Source: Paenibacillaceae bacterium (GTDB taxonomy: Bacteria > Bacillota > Bacilli > Paenibacillales > Paenibacillaceae). From it: DNA of 64,000 nt. The stretch covers positions 124,001-188,000 of the forward strand of contig REGQ01000007.1 in NCBI GenBank assembly GCA_004134985.1, read 5' to 3'. Below the pieces are notes generated by a model. It did no database searches. It had not been told where the DNA came from and worked only from the letters and a program-made list of their open reading frames with translations. This document shows, one piece after another, positions 1 through 7,941 of this stretch (position 1 is the first letter of the stretch; each line of letters begins with the position of its first letter). A program made the position numbers and the translations under genes.

Positions 1-155
1 TTTCCAAGCTCGGATTCCGCCCATGCAAGCCGCTCTGGCCGCGGATCGGAAACAGCCGCTAATACGGCTCCCTCTACTTCACCCTTAATCAAATACTGTA
101 CATGCAAAGTTCCCATGTTGCCAAGTCCGACTACGCCGATTCTGACTTTCGCCAT
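1..155 (-). CDS. Gfo/Idh/MocA-family oxidoreductase (N-terminal part only)
   Basis: Only the first ~51 residues are in the window; the gene runs off the left edge. The protein begins MAKVRIGVVGLGNMGTLH, a Rossmann NAD(P)-binding start with a GxGxxG-type turn (GLGNMG) at residues 10-15. A second beta strand ending in SDP (VLAAVSDP) follows, as in Gfo/Idh/MocA sugar or inositol dehydrogenases. The ATG at 155 is preceded on the minus strand by an AAGGAT ribosome-binding site. Substrate cannot be inferred from this fragment. The family call rests on the nucleotide-binding half; other Rossmann dehydrogenases are possible but less likely. Confidence 0.75.
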   Translation of the reverse strand, partial: MAKVRIGVVGLGNMGTLHVQYLIKGEVEGAVLAAVSDPRPERLAWAESELG

Positions 156-264
156 ACGTTATCATCCTTCCATCGGGTATAAAATAGCAGCGCTTCTTAA
201 TTGCTGTTGACCGTAGTGATATTGTTTTGTTATAAACCATCTTGTATTTCCTCGCGAAATGAGC

Positions 265-287
265 GATTCACCCTGTAAAGGTGAATC
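265..287. promoter_or_regulatory. 8-bp inverted repeat upstream of the oxidoreductase gene
   Basis: GATTCACC (265-272) and GGTGAATC (280-287) form a perfect inverted repeat around a 7-nt spacer, about 110 nt upstream of the oxidoreductase start. There is no T-tract on either side. It could be a repressor operator (sugar-dehydrogenase genes are often controlled by LacI/GntR regulators) or a hairpin in the 5' leader. This is inference only. Confidence 0.3.
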
Positions 288-383
288 CGTTTACGCTTGT
301 ATTGTAACACTAATTAGGGATGAAAGCCTTTACCGTTGTTATCCGATGTTCCATGTGCGTTTGACTGTGAGTAAACAAAGAGG

Positions 384-395
384 TGTAAGCTTACA
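384..395. promoter_or_regulatory. Perfect 12-bp palindrome TGTAAGCTTACA
   Basis: A perfect palindrome lies in the gap between two minus-strand genes. It resembles a shortened CcpA cre box but lacks the central CG and is two bases too short. It may be a DNA-binding protein operator; no function is assigned. Confidence 0.2.
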
Positions 396-409
396 TGGAT
401 GGAAGACAT

Positions 410-441
410 GACGAAAACCGCTGCCTCCTCCGCGGCAGCGG
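410..441 (-). terminator. Rho-independent terminator of the LytTR gene
   Basis: On the minus strand an 8-bp GC-rich stem (CCGCTGCC/GGCAGCGG, 418-425 and 434-441) is followed by TTTTCGT. It sits about 55 nt after the stop codon of the LytTR gene. The T-tract is short, so it may be a weak terminator. Confidence 0.65.
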
Positions 442-495
442 TCAGTCAATAAGTCAAGTTGCAAGATGAGAAAGTTTGAAGCCCTCGCTTATTCG

Positions 496-831
496 TTACG
501 GTTTGCGGGCTGCCATAATTTCTTTGATGATCTGCTGTTTGCGCTTGGAGACGGGGATGGCTTTGGACAGATCATGCTTTAGTCCAAAATAGATGTGATC
601 GTTTTCAATAGAGAGGATTTTGTCCAGATTTACGTAGCAGTCAGGTTTAATCTGCATAAATCCGGGATTGGCAATCAGCTTGCTGAATTCGCCGGCAGCG
701 ATTCTCTTTTTAATATTATAGTTTCTGCCATGGAAACTGATCAACCCGGGTGCACCAACATTGAAAAACAAAATATCGGTCTGAATGTCAAAGTCCTCAT
801 ACACATTTCTTGTTTTCAATACAGTACTCAT
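496..831 (-). CDS. Small stand-alone LytTR DNA-binding regulator
   Basis: A 111-residue protein made up almost entirely of a LytTR-type DNA-binding domain. It has no receiver, PAS or membrane domain. Family features include the segment around FHGRNYNIKKRI, the central FMQIKPDCYVNLDKI strand-loop, and the C-terminal PVSKRKQQIIKE, which matches the usual end of LytTR domains (positions from about residue 40). The ATG at 831 is chosen because AAGGGGGAGC precedes it; an upstream in-frame ATG at 861 has no ribosome-binding site. Without a sensor domain it probably acts as a direct transcription factor. Its target genes are unknown. A candidate cre site lies in its promoter region. Confidence 0.8.
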   Translation of the reverse strand: MSTVLKTRNVYEDFDIQTDILFFNVGAPGLISFHGRNYNIKKRIAAGEFSKLIANPGFMQIKPDCYVNLDKILSIENDHIYFGLKHDLSKAIPVSKRKQQIIKEIMAARKP

Positions 832-867
832 CGTTAAAGCTCCCCCTTCATTAAATTTCAAATTTAA

Positions 868-881
868 TGTCAGCGCTTACA
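868..881 (-). promoter_or_regulatory. Candidate cre (CcpA) operator before the LytTR gene
   Basis: On the minus strand the site reads TGTAAGCGCTGACA. It fits the catabolite-responsive element consensus TGWAARCGYTWNCW at all but one position. It overlaps or directly follows a possible -10 box TACAAT (881-886 on the minus strand), where CcpA binding would repress. No good -35 is visible. Confidence 0.4.
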
Positions 882-1073
882 TTGTAGCATGAATAGCGCA
901 CAAAATAAACCTATTTTTAATGAACTTGTATGGTTTGCGGGAAAGGCGGGAACAGAAGGGCGGTTGCTCGCTTGCAGTGGCGTGCAGATGGTATGATAGA
1001 GCAAGAAAAGCGTTTACGATGATCGCGGCAAGGGTACATGTATATGATTATTCACTTGAGAGGGCGTGAGTAG

Positions 1074-2537
1074 ATGGCTCGCTGGCAGCGTGGATACGGA
1101 TACGGGATGGCGGTTGCCATTGTCCTTAGTGTTCTTGGTGAATTGGTATGGCTACCGGACCCGCTTCGGATCGGCGGGACGTTCTATTGGATCGATATGC
1201 TAGATATTATTATGCTGCTCCTGCTGCTTACTCCGTTCTTGTGGAGCTGGTCGGCATTGCGGGGCATTGTGGAGACGCGCAGCCAGCGTAACAGGGCCGC
1301 GGGGCGGTCGCGCTTCTACACCGGTCAGCGCGGTGCCTGTTTTTTCAGCGAAGTGCTGCTCAGGCTGTTCATTATTATGCTGGCGGCCGCATCCGCAGTG
1401 GTGCTGATTCGCATCACCGCATGGAAAGATCTGTCCTTGCCGCTGCTGATTAGTTTCGGAGGGCTTCTACTCGGCTGCTGGCTGCTGGCTGTGCTAGATA
1501 TTGCGCTTACCGAGCGAAGACAAGGGAGCAGGTGGCCATGGCGAGGCATTAGCGGCCTGATCGTTTCGGTTAGCGCCGCTGCGTTTTTATTTTGGCCGAC
1601 ATCTAATCTGGTCACCTACCCCGGCCTGACAGTCAACATGAACCATTATGCGACGGTGGAGGGAGGAGAAGTCCGTGGGGAAATATCCGGCGTGCTGGTG
1701 TTTGACCGCCCGGCTTTTCCGGCAGACTGGTTATATGCACGTCTATTTCCCAATTATACTTTCCGTCCCATTGAACGGCTTGGGATGTCGCTTGGCTCCT
1801 ACGAAAGTCTGGTGCGCAACATGAAGGCGGAAGCGGACGAACTGGGCAGCGCAGTCGCATTTCATACGGCTGGAATTGGACAAGGGGCAACCTCGCACGG
1901 CGCTCAGGTGCTGAATGTGGAAATCAATGGGCCGGCTTACAGAGTGCTGCGCCCAGGCGATGTAATCATCGGCGTGAACGGTCAGGAAGTGTCCTCGACG
2001 CTTACCCTCACCGATCGCATGCGGAAAGTGACGCAAGGGGAAGAAGTGCTCATGACGATAAGGCGCGGCAGCAGTGAGCTGGAAGTAGCCATCAAGACGG
2101 TACAGCATCCGGAGGATGCTGCGCGGCCGGCTGTCGGCATTCAGGTGACGGACGATCTGCGGCTGGACCTGCCGCGGCATGTTTCCTTCCGGTCTTATGT
2201 CGCTCACGAGGGGGGCCCATCGCATGGCGCGGTGCTTGCGCTGACGCTGGTTGACCAGTTGACGCCCGGCGGCGTCACCTATGGCAACAAGGTCGTGGCA
2301 ACGGGCACCATTCAGGCGGATGGCACCGTAGGACGGATCGGCGGCATCCGCCAGAAGGCCTTCACCGCTTATCGGGCCGGTGCGGATGTGTTCTTCGTCC
2401 CCGAGAGCCAGTATGCGGATGCAAGACTTGGCTCGACTCGCCTTAATATTGTACCGGTGAACACAATTGATGACATGCTCGCATGGCTGAAGCAGCATCC
2501 CAAGCAAGCTTCCGAGGAGAGCGGACAATCAAGGTGA
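1074..2537 (+). CDS. Membrane S16 (Lon-type) serine protease with PDZ domain
   Basis: A 487-residue protein with several hydrophobic membrane segments in its first ~190 residues. A PDZ-like segment follows (about 255-345, with GDVIIGVNGQEV), then a Lon proteolytic domain (about 360-475). The Ser-Lys dyad is visible: Ser383 in GGPSHG and Lys428 in IGGIRQK, spaced as in Lon. There is no AAA+ ATPase domain. The arrangement resembles Bacillus YlbL, but the N-terminal membrane part looks larger than the single anchor usual for YlbL. The SHG instead of SAG at the nucleophile is a small departure. It is probably a membrane-anchored protease acting on the outer or inner face depending on topology; substrates are unknown. 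ATG start with a GAGGG upstream. Confidence 0.8.
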   Translation: MARWQRGYGYGMAVAIVLSVLGELVWLPDPLRIGGTFYWIDMLDIIMLLLLLTPFLWSWSALRGIVETRSQRNRAAGRSRFYTGQRGACFFSEVLLRLFIIMLAAASAVVLIRITAWKDLSLPLLISFGGLLLGCWLLAVLDIALTERRQGSRWPWRGISGLIVSVSAAAFLFWPTSNLVTYPGLTVNMNHYATVEGGEVRGEISGVLVFDRPAFPADWLYARLFPNYTFRPIERLGMSLGSYESLVRNMKAEADELGSAVAFHTAGIGQGATSHGAQVLNVEINGPAYRVLRPGDVIIGVNGQEVSSTLTLTDRMRKVTQGEEVLMTIRRGSSELEVAIKTVQHPEDAARPAVGIQVTDDLRLDLPRHVSFRSYVAHEGGPSHGAVLALTLVDQLTPGGVTYGNKVVATGTIQADGTVGRIGGIRQKAFTAYRAGADVFFVPESQYADARLGSTRLNIVPVNTIDDMLAWLKQHPKQASEESGQSR

Positions 2538-2667
2538 AGATGAGCGGCTGCTCTCCTCGTGGAACAGGCATAGGGCGAGGAGGGTGGCATTCACTTCCTT
2601 GAAATGTTAAAATACAGAACTAAAGAAAAATGAAGTGCCTTGGCGCTTGCGGGAAGGAAGTCGTGAG

Positions 2668-4530
2668 ATGAGCGTTTTGCCGCGCGGTTTTTTTGACCGT
2701 TTGTGGACGAAGCCGTTTTTTATTTTCTCTTGCATTATGATCTTTAAAATCTATTTAACCTGGTTTGTGCTTTTTAATGAAAGTTCGCCCTGGAAGCCGC
2801 TGGTGACGGATATTATATCGGTCTGGCTGTTGTTTTGCCTGATCGAATATTTCACTGCGCGGAGAAAACTGTTATTGTATATGATCGTTAATTTGCTGCT
2901 GACGACGGTCTTTTTCGCGGCGATTATGTATTACAAATATTATGGGGTGATCGTCACCTATCACGCCTTGCGGCAAGTCAATCAGGTAGGAGAAGTCAAA
3001 GACAGCGTATTTTCATTGATAGATCCACAATACATGCTCATATTCATTGACATTATTGTCCTTAGCATCTGGTTTTTTGCAGGGAAGTCCATGAAGCACT
3101 GGCGGAAGCGCATCGCGGGCAAGGCGAGCCGCAAAGTTGTCGCCGCCGCATTTCTGGTTTTGCTGACATTTTGCTTTGCTAATATTTGGCCGCATCGGGC
3201 AAGCATGAACGAGCTGACGCAGGCGTCGAATATGGGACTGCTAAATTATGAAGCCTATATGATTTTGGGAGACAAGAAAGAAGAGCCGGAGCCGATGCAA
3301 GCGATTACGGCTGAAGCGATCCGCGAGCTCAAGGGAAATGCGGTCGTAGACGATCCCCAGATGTGGGGAGCGGCCGAAGGACGGAATTTGATCATTATTC
3401 AAATGGAAGCCTTCCAGCGTCTGCTGCTTGGATTGGAATTGGACGGCAAGGAAGTGACGCCGGTCATGAACGCGCTGCTGGGTGAAAGTCTGTTCTTTCC
3501 TCATTTCTATCAACAGGTAGGCCAGGGCAATACGTCGGATGCCGAATATGTGGTGAACACTTCTTTCTACATCCCCCCGCGGGGGGCCGCTTCGCAAATC
3601 TATGGCGGCAAGGCGCTGCCCAGTCTGCCCAAGCTGCTGCAGGAATCGGGTTATTTTACAGGAACGTTCCATACAAATGATGTGAAATTTTGGAGTCGAA
3701 ACGAGCTGTACCAGGCGATCGGTTTCGACCGTTACTATGACAAGGAGTTTTTCGGCAGTGATGATATAGTTTCATTCGGTCCTTCCGATGAGGTGCTCTA
3801 TCGCCGCACGGCAGAGGAACTGGGAAGATTGCAGGCAGAAGGAAAGCCGTTTTATTCCCATGTTATCGCCATGACTGCTCATCACCCGTTCAAATTGCCG
3901 GAAGACAAAATCAGTATTGAGCTGCCGGATGAATACCACAATACCTTTCTCGGCGATTACCTTACCGCTCAGCATTATGCGGACAAAGCGCTGGGACAGT
4001 TCATTGATGCGCTCAAACAAAATGGCGTGTGGGACAACAGTCTCATCATGATTTATGGGGACCATCTCGGTCTGCCAATGTATTCTCTGGACCCGACGGA
4101 TAAGAAACTGCTTGAACAAATTCTCGGTAGGGAGTACTCCTATTCGGATATGCTCAACATTCCACTTGTCGCAACCATTCCAGGGGTAACCGAGCAGGTA
4201 GTTATGCCGCATACTGGCGGCCAGATCGACATTTTCCCTACCGCGGCAAACTTACTTGGTCTATCGATGCAAGATCGGATTTTCTTCGGACAGGATCTGT
4301 TGAATCATACGTCCAATCTGCTGCCGCAGCGCTATTACTTGCCGTCCGGTTCACTGATTACCGATCAGGCGGTCTTCGTGCCGGGCAGTGGTTATGAGGA
4401 TGGCGAGGTCTATTCGCTGGGCGATTCGGAGCCTGTTGATGGTGACGTTACTGTAGATGAATATGAGCGGGCGCTGCAGTTATTAAAGTTTTCTGATAGT
4501 TACATCGACCAGTTGGAGGCCCATAATTAA
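2668..4530 (+). CDS. LTA-synthase-family membrane sulfatase-fold protein (copy 1)
   Basis: A 620-residue protein with about five N-terminal membrane helices (to ~residue 185) followed by a large extracellular alkaline-phosphatase/sulfatase-fold domain. Catalytic features of LtaS-type enzymes are present: the nucleophile region GQGNTSDAEYVVNTSFY (Thr in NTSD), MTAHHPF, and the metal-binding YGDHLG. These enzymes transfer glycerol-phosphate from phosphatidylglycerol to build lipoteichoic acid, or act as primases. The ATG at 2668 is preferred because GGGAAGGA lies just upstream and the paralogue aligns from here; an in-frame ATG 33 nt upstream lacks such a site. It is followed by a close paralogue on the same strand, suggesting tandem duplication. 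Whether it is synthase, primase or stress paralogue cannot be told. Confidence 0.88.
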   Translation: MSVLPRGFFDRLWTKPFFIFSCIMIFKIYLTWFVLFNESSPWKPLVTDIISVWLLFCLIEYFTARRKLLLYMIVNLLLTTVFFAAIMYYKYYGVIVTYHALRQVNQVGEVKDSVFSLIDPQYMLIFIDIIVLSIWFFAGKSMKHWRKRIAGKASRKVVAAAFLVLLTFCFANIWPHRASMNELTQASNMGLLNYEAYMILGDKKEEPEPMQAITAEAIRELKGNAVVDDPQMWGAAEGRNLIIIQMEAFQRLLLGLELDGKEVTPVMNALLGESLFFPHFYQQVGQGNTSDAEYVVNTSFYIPPRGAASQIYGGKALPSLPKLLQESGYFTGTFHTNDVKFWSRNELYQAIGFDRYYDKEFFGSDDIVSFGPSDEVLYRRTAEELGRLQAEGKPFYSHVIAMTAHHPFKLPEDKISIELPDEYHNTFLGDYLTAQHYADKALGQFIDALKQNGVWDNSLIMIYGDHLGLPMYSLDPTDKKLLEQILGREYSYSDMLNIPLVATIPGVTEQVVMPHTGGQIDIFPTAANLLGLSMQDRIFFGQDLLNHTSNLLPQRYYLPSGSLITDQAVFVPGSGYEDGEVYSLGDSEPVDGDVTVDEYERALQLLKFSDSYIDQLEAHN

Positions 4531-4673
4531 ATTGTGAGCAGCGGGAAAAATTGCGTGACGGCGTAAGGATGAGCAGAACGGAATAAAAATGAGTGAAATC
4601 TCATCCTTGCCCGTCAAGCCCCGTGATTCGAGCATATTTCGCCAAAAATCAGTCGATACGTCTTTCGACTCTT

Positions 4674-4702
4674 TTGACAATTTGTAAAGGGAGTAGCATA
4701 AT
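4674..4702 (+). promoter_or_regulatory. SigA-type promoter of the second LTA-synthase-family gene
   Basis: TTGACA (4674-4679), a 17-nt spacer, and CATAAT (4697-4702). It sits in the ~310-nt gap between the two paralogues, so copy 2 can be transcribed independently of copy 1. No terminator after copy 1 is obvious. Confidence 0.65.
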
Positions 4703-4844
4703 TAACTCTATTCCTCTGGCAATGTGTCGGGGGCAAAGCGCGGCAGAAGTTTGTCTGCCGGACGGATGAGAAAGAAGCAGAAGAAAAGCAGGGACGATCA
4801 TGCAGCGGATCGGCCTGTTTCGTCTTGAAAGGAAGGGGATTTGG

Positions 4845-6722
4845 GTGAGTTTGTCAGGCTCGCTAAAGGCGCTCCATACGAAGCCTTTTGTGTTTTTTTC
4901 GATTGTGCTCTTGCTGAAGAGCTGCTTGGTCTACTTCGTTATTTTTGGCAATAAATTGACTTGGTCGCCACTCTTGACTGAAATTCCGTTTGTGTGGATT
5001 TTATTTTGTCTAATTGAATGGTTCGGCAAGAAGCGTAAAATTTTGTATTACCTTAGTGTAAATTTGTTAGTGACCGGTATATTTTTCGCAGCGATAATGT
5101 ACTACAAGTATTATGGCGTTATGGTAACTTATCATGCCCTTGAACAGGTTAACCAAGTGAAGGCGGTTCGCAACAGTGTCGTTACACTGCTGTCGCCCCA
5201 CTATCTGCTTATTTTCACCGATATTTTCATAATTAGTTTGATGCTGCTTGGCCGAAGGAAACTTAGCCTGTGGGGCGGCTTTCTCGCCAGGAAAGAAAAA
5301 CGCGGTGTAGTGATGGTGCTGTTTGTTCTGTCGATCGTGCTTTGCTTCGCCAATATTATGCCTAACCGCGCCAGCATGAATGAGCTTAAGAAGGCGGAAG
5401 ATATGGGCATTCTGAATTATGAAGCTTATGTGCTGTTTGCTGACGAGACGATTGAACTAACGGATATGGACGAAATTACGCAGCAAAAAATTGATCGCCT
5501 TAAAGGAACCAAACAAGTGGAGCCTAACTTTGCCGGAGCGGCAAAAGGCAAAAATCTCATTGTACTGCAAATGGAGTCATTCCAAAATTTTCTTGTCGGC
5601 CTGAAGCTGGACGGTCAAGAAGTGACACCGAATATGAACAAGCTGCTTGGGGAAAATTTTTATTTCAACAATTTTTATCAGCAAGTCGGACAGGGCAATA
5701 CTTCGGACGCTGAATTTGTGGTGAATACTTCCTTCTATATTCCGCCGCGCGGCGCTGCTTCAAGCGTGTATGCTGGCAAAGAGCTGCCAAGTCTGCCCAA
5801 AGTGATGAAGGCGCAAGGGTATGATACGGCAACCTTCCATACGAATACAGTGGAGTTTTGGAATCGAAGCGAAATGTATCAGGCGTTAGGATTTGACCGT
5901 TATTATGATCAGGAGTATTTCGGAGCTGACGATTTGTTGTTTTTCGGTTCTTCCGATGAAATTCTCTATGCCAAAACCGCGCATCAGCTAAGTGAAATGA
6001 ATCAATCCGGACCATTCTATTCGCAAGTCATTTCCATGTCAGCGCATCATCCGTTTACGCTTCCGGAAGAGAAATACAAGATGACGCTCCCGGAACGGTT
6101 CCAGGGCACTTTCGTCGGCAACTATATTCAATCGCAAAATTATGCCGATTATGCGTTGGGACAGTTTATTGACGAGTTGAAGGCAAACGGCGTGTGGGAG
6201 GACAGCATTATTGTTGTCTATGGTGACCACTTGGGACTGCCGATTTACTCCCTGGATCGTCAGGATAAGGAACTGATGGCTGAAATCTATGGTCATGAGT
6301 ATGATTATACGGATATGATCAATATCCCCCTTGGCATTATTGCAGAGGGCGTCACCTATCCGGCGACTTTCGAGCAGATCGGCGGCCAAATCGATGTGCT
6401 GCCGACGATTGCCAACCTGATGGGCATTTCTCTGGATGGTCATCTGCATTTTGGTCAGGATATCATTAATCAGACCTACAATATGCTGCCGCAGCGCTAT
6501 TACTTGCCGACAGGATCATTCGTTAGCGAGAAGTCGCTATTCATGCCCGGCAGCGGCTACGAGGACGGCACACAGTATCCGCTGGCCGGAGAGGGCGGTG
6601 TGCATGGTGCGGGCGCATCTGAAGGAGAGTACAACCGTGCGCTTGAACTGCTGCATCTATCAGACAGTTACGTGAACCAGTTACCGGATCGTGAACCGGC
6701 GGATGCGGAAGAAATTGAGTAG
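4845..6722 (+). CDS. LTA-synthase-family membrane sulfatase-fold protein (copy 2)
   Basis: A 625-residue paralogue of the preceding gene with the same plan: N-terminal membrane helices, then an extracellular LtaS-type domain with GQGNTSDAEFVVNTSFY, MSAHHPF and YGDHLG. A GTG start at 4845 is preferred because AAGGAAGGGG lies upstream and the N terminus then aligns with copy 1; an ATG at 4800 (15 codons longer) is an alternative. It has its own promoter and a strong terminator, so it is a separate transcription unit. The C-terminal ~30 residues differ from copy 1. Role: glycerol-phosphate polymerisation or priming in lipoteichoic acid synthesis, by family. Confidence 0.87.
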   Translation: MSLSGSLKALHTKPFVFFSIVLLLKSCLVYFVIFGNKLTWSPLLTEIPFVWILFCLIEWFGKKRKILYYLSVNLLVTGIFFAAIMYYKYYGVMVTYHALEQVNQVKAVRNSVVTLLSPHYLLIFTDIFIISLMLLGRRKLSLWGGFLARKEKRGVVMVLFVLSIVLCFANIMPNRASMNELKKAEDMGILNYEAYVLFADETIELTDMDEITQQKIDRLKGTKQVEPNFAGAAKGKNLIVLQMESFQNFLVGLKLDGQEVTPNMNKLLGENFYFNNFYQQVGQGNTSDAEFVVNTSFYIPPRGAASSVYAGKELPSLPKVMKAQGYDTATFHTNTVEFWNRSEMYQALGFDRYYDQEYFGADDLLFFGSSDEILYAKTAHQLSEMNQSGPFYSQVISMSAHHPFTLPEEKYKMTLPERFQGTFVGNYIQSQNYADYALGQFIDELKANGVWEDSIIVVYGDHLGLPIYSLDRQDKELMAEIYGHEYDYTDMINIPLGIIAEGVTYPATFEQIGGQIDVLPTIANLMGISLDGHLHFGQDIINQTYNMLPQRYYLPTGSFVSEKSLFMPGSGYEDGTQYPLAGEGGVHGAGASEGEYNRALELLHLSDSYVNQLPDREPADAEEIE

Positions 6723-6733
6723 TCTTGAAAAAC

Positions 6734-6783
6734 AACAAGGTCAGAGTTTCCCTGAAAGAGGGGAGGCTCTGACCTTGTTTTCA
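6734..6783 (+). terminator. Strong terminator after LTA-synthase-family copy 2
   Basis: A 13-bp perfect stem AACAAGGTCAGAG (6734-6746) / CTCTGACCTTGTT (6767-6779), followed by TTCATT. It lies 12 nt after the stop codon. The A-rich left flank may make it bidirectional. Confidence 0.85.
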
Positions 6784-6996
6784 TTGCGTACAGCGGTTCC
6801 GGCCTGAGCAATCATGCTCAGGGGGATGGCGACGACGACAGCCGATTACATCCCGTTGCAGCCGTCAACGGAAAATAATGGAGGCGGCGCAGGCAATCTA
6901 CAACATGCTGCAACTGCTGTAGATCGTGCAGCTAGGACAACTAAGCTAGCCATAATGGGCGGGAACCCATGTTGGTTCTCCCAAGGGGCAGTAGTG

Positions 6997-7129
6997 TGTT
7001 TTACTTGTATACCCTATCTCAGGTTGCTGAAGTAGAGGGGGCAGCAAAGCCCAAGTACTGCTGTGCCTGCAATTGCCAGCTTGTTGCCGTTTGGCCGTGT
7101 TAGCGGAGATAGGGTATACAGAAAAAACA
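6997..7129. repeat. 133-bp element bounded by 24-nt inverted repeats
   Basis: The left arm (6997-7020) and right arm (7106-7129, inverted) share TGTTTT, three mismatched bases, then TGTATACCCTATCTC. The outer ends read TG...CA. No target-site duplication is seen next to the arms. The size and terminal repeats resemble a miniature inverted-repeat element, but this is unproven. Confidence 0.45.
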
Positions 7130-7230
7130 GGGAGCAGGGGGCAACAGTTTACGCAGTAGGATAGCCCCAGCCCCATTAAGGCAACGTTGGGACAGAGCAT
7201 CGCTATTGATAACAAATAACGCATTATGCC

Positions 7231-7261
7231 ACAGTACGCGGACATTGGCTCCGCGTACTGT
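7231..7261. repeat. 12-bp perfect hairpin ACAGTACGCGGA/TCCGCGTACTGT
   Basis: Arms at 7231-7242 and 7250-7261 surround a 7-nt loop. Only TCT follows on the plus strand, so it is not a typical terminator. It may be part of a structured RNA or an operator. Confidence 0.4.
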
Positions 7262-7404
7262 TCTTAATAGGTCTATGGAACAAGCTGCTACCGCTTCAAA
7301 AACTCCGCAAGGCTCACCGTTCGCTTCTGCTCCTTCCGGTTCTTTTTTCAACAAGCGGCTCATAAAATCTATTCCATGTATGTTATTTGCGAAGGGTGAT
7401 AGCG

Positions 7405-7926
7405 GTGGAGCAGATAACAAGTATTCAGGAATTTATACAGGTGTTCGGATTGCCGATCGCCATGAGCCTAATTGGAGGGTTAATCGGTCATTTTGTGAAA
7501 AATGGGATTATCGAACTTCCCAAGTTCGTCATAGAATATGATGAAGAGCAGCAATGGGAAGGTTCGCCTAACAAAATGCCAGGAGCTTTACAGCGAGGCG
7601 GAGCCTTTATCTTATTTCTCATCGGATACAGAAACAGACATAATGCCGCAAAAAAGGTATTTTTTGATCTCGGCTTTTTAGGCGATTTGCTAATTGCGGT
7701 TGGAACGGGGATTTTAGCAAAAACGGCACTTGCGCTTGCCAATACGGACAGTGCTTTTGCTGTTATCAGCAGCTCTTTATTGGCAGGGTACGCGGGTTTG
7801 TCGTATTTGAAAGCAAAACAGAACAAAGAATTAGCCGATACCGTCCCTGAGGAGGTGGGCAAAGCCGAACTCACGCCTGTTCGCTACCCGGAAACGCCGC
7901 CTGTTGCGGATAAAATTGATGAATAA
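7405..7926 (+). CDS. Small membrane protein, DUF4257-like
   Basis: A 173-residue protein with one hydrophobic segment near the N terminus (FGLPIAMSLIGGLIGHFV) and a hydrophobic C-terminal half (DLGFLGDLLIAVGTG, then SSLLAGYAGLSYL). The tail is charged and proline-rich. The GGxxGH...DLGFLGDLL...LLAGYAGL pattern resembles what I recall of DUF4257; this is from memory and not checked. The GTG at 7405 is preferred because GAAGGGTG precedes it at good spacing; an upstream TTG at 7387 has none. It forms a pair with the 55-residue ORF downstream and shares its terminator. Function is unknown. Confidence 0.7.
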   Translation: MEQITSIQEFIQVFGLPIAMSLIGGLIGHFVKNGIIELPKFVIEYDEEQQWEGSPNKMPGALQRGGAFILFLIGYRNRHNAAKKVFFDLGFLGDLLIAVGTGILAKTALALANTDSAFAVISSSLLAGYAGLSYLKAKQNKELADTVPEEVGKAELTPVRYPETPPVADKIDE

Positions 7927-7941
7927 GGAGTGAGCGCAGCA

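Larger units (their letters stand above)
6784..7404. other. Accessory non-coding stretch with inverted repeats
   Basis: No convincing gene is seen in these ~620 nt. Open frames here lack ribosome-binding sites and overlap each other on both strands. The stretch holds three inverted structures: CCTGAGC/GCTCAGG (6803-6822), a long-range 24-nt inverted repeat (6997-7129) and a 12-bp hairpin (7231-7261). A hidden structured RNA or decayed mobile element is possible. Confidence 0.5.

Noticed and set aside
972-997. Promoter for the S16 protease gene (TTGCAG...TATGAT)
   Set aside because: The spacer is only 14 nt, so the pair is unlikely to work as a SigA promoter.
7100-7420. Minus-strand ORF of 106 codons in the accessory gap, with a plus-strand ORF over the same bases (7206-7541)
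   Set aside because: Both lack ribosome-binding sites, overlap each other and the membrane-protein gene, and show no recognisable family.
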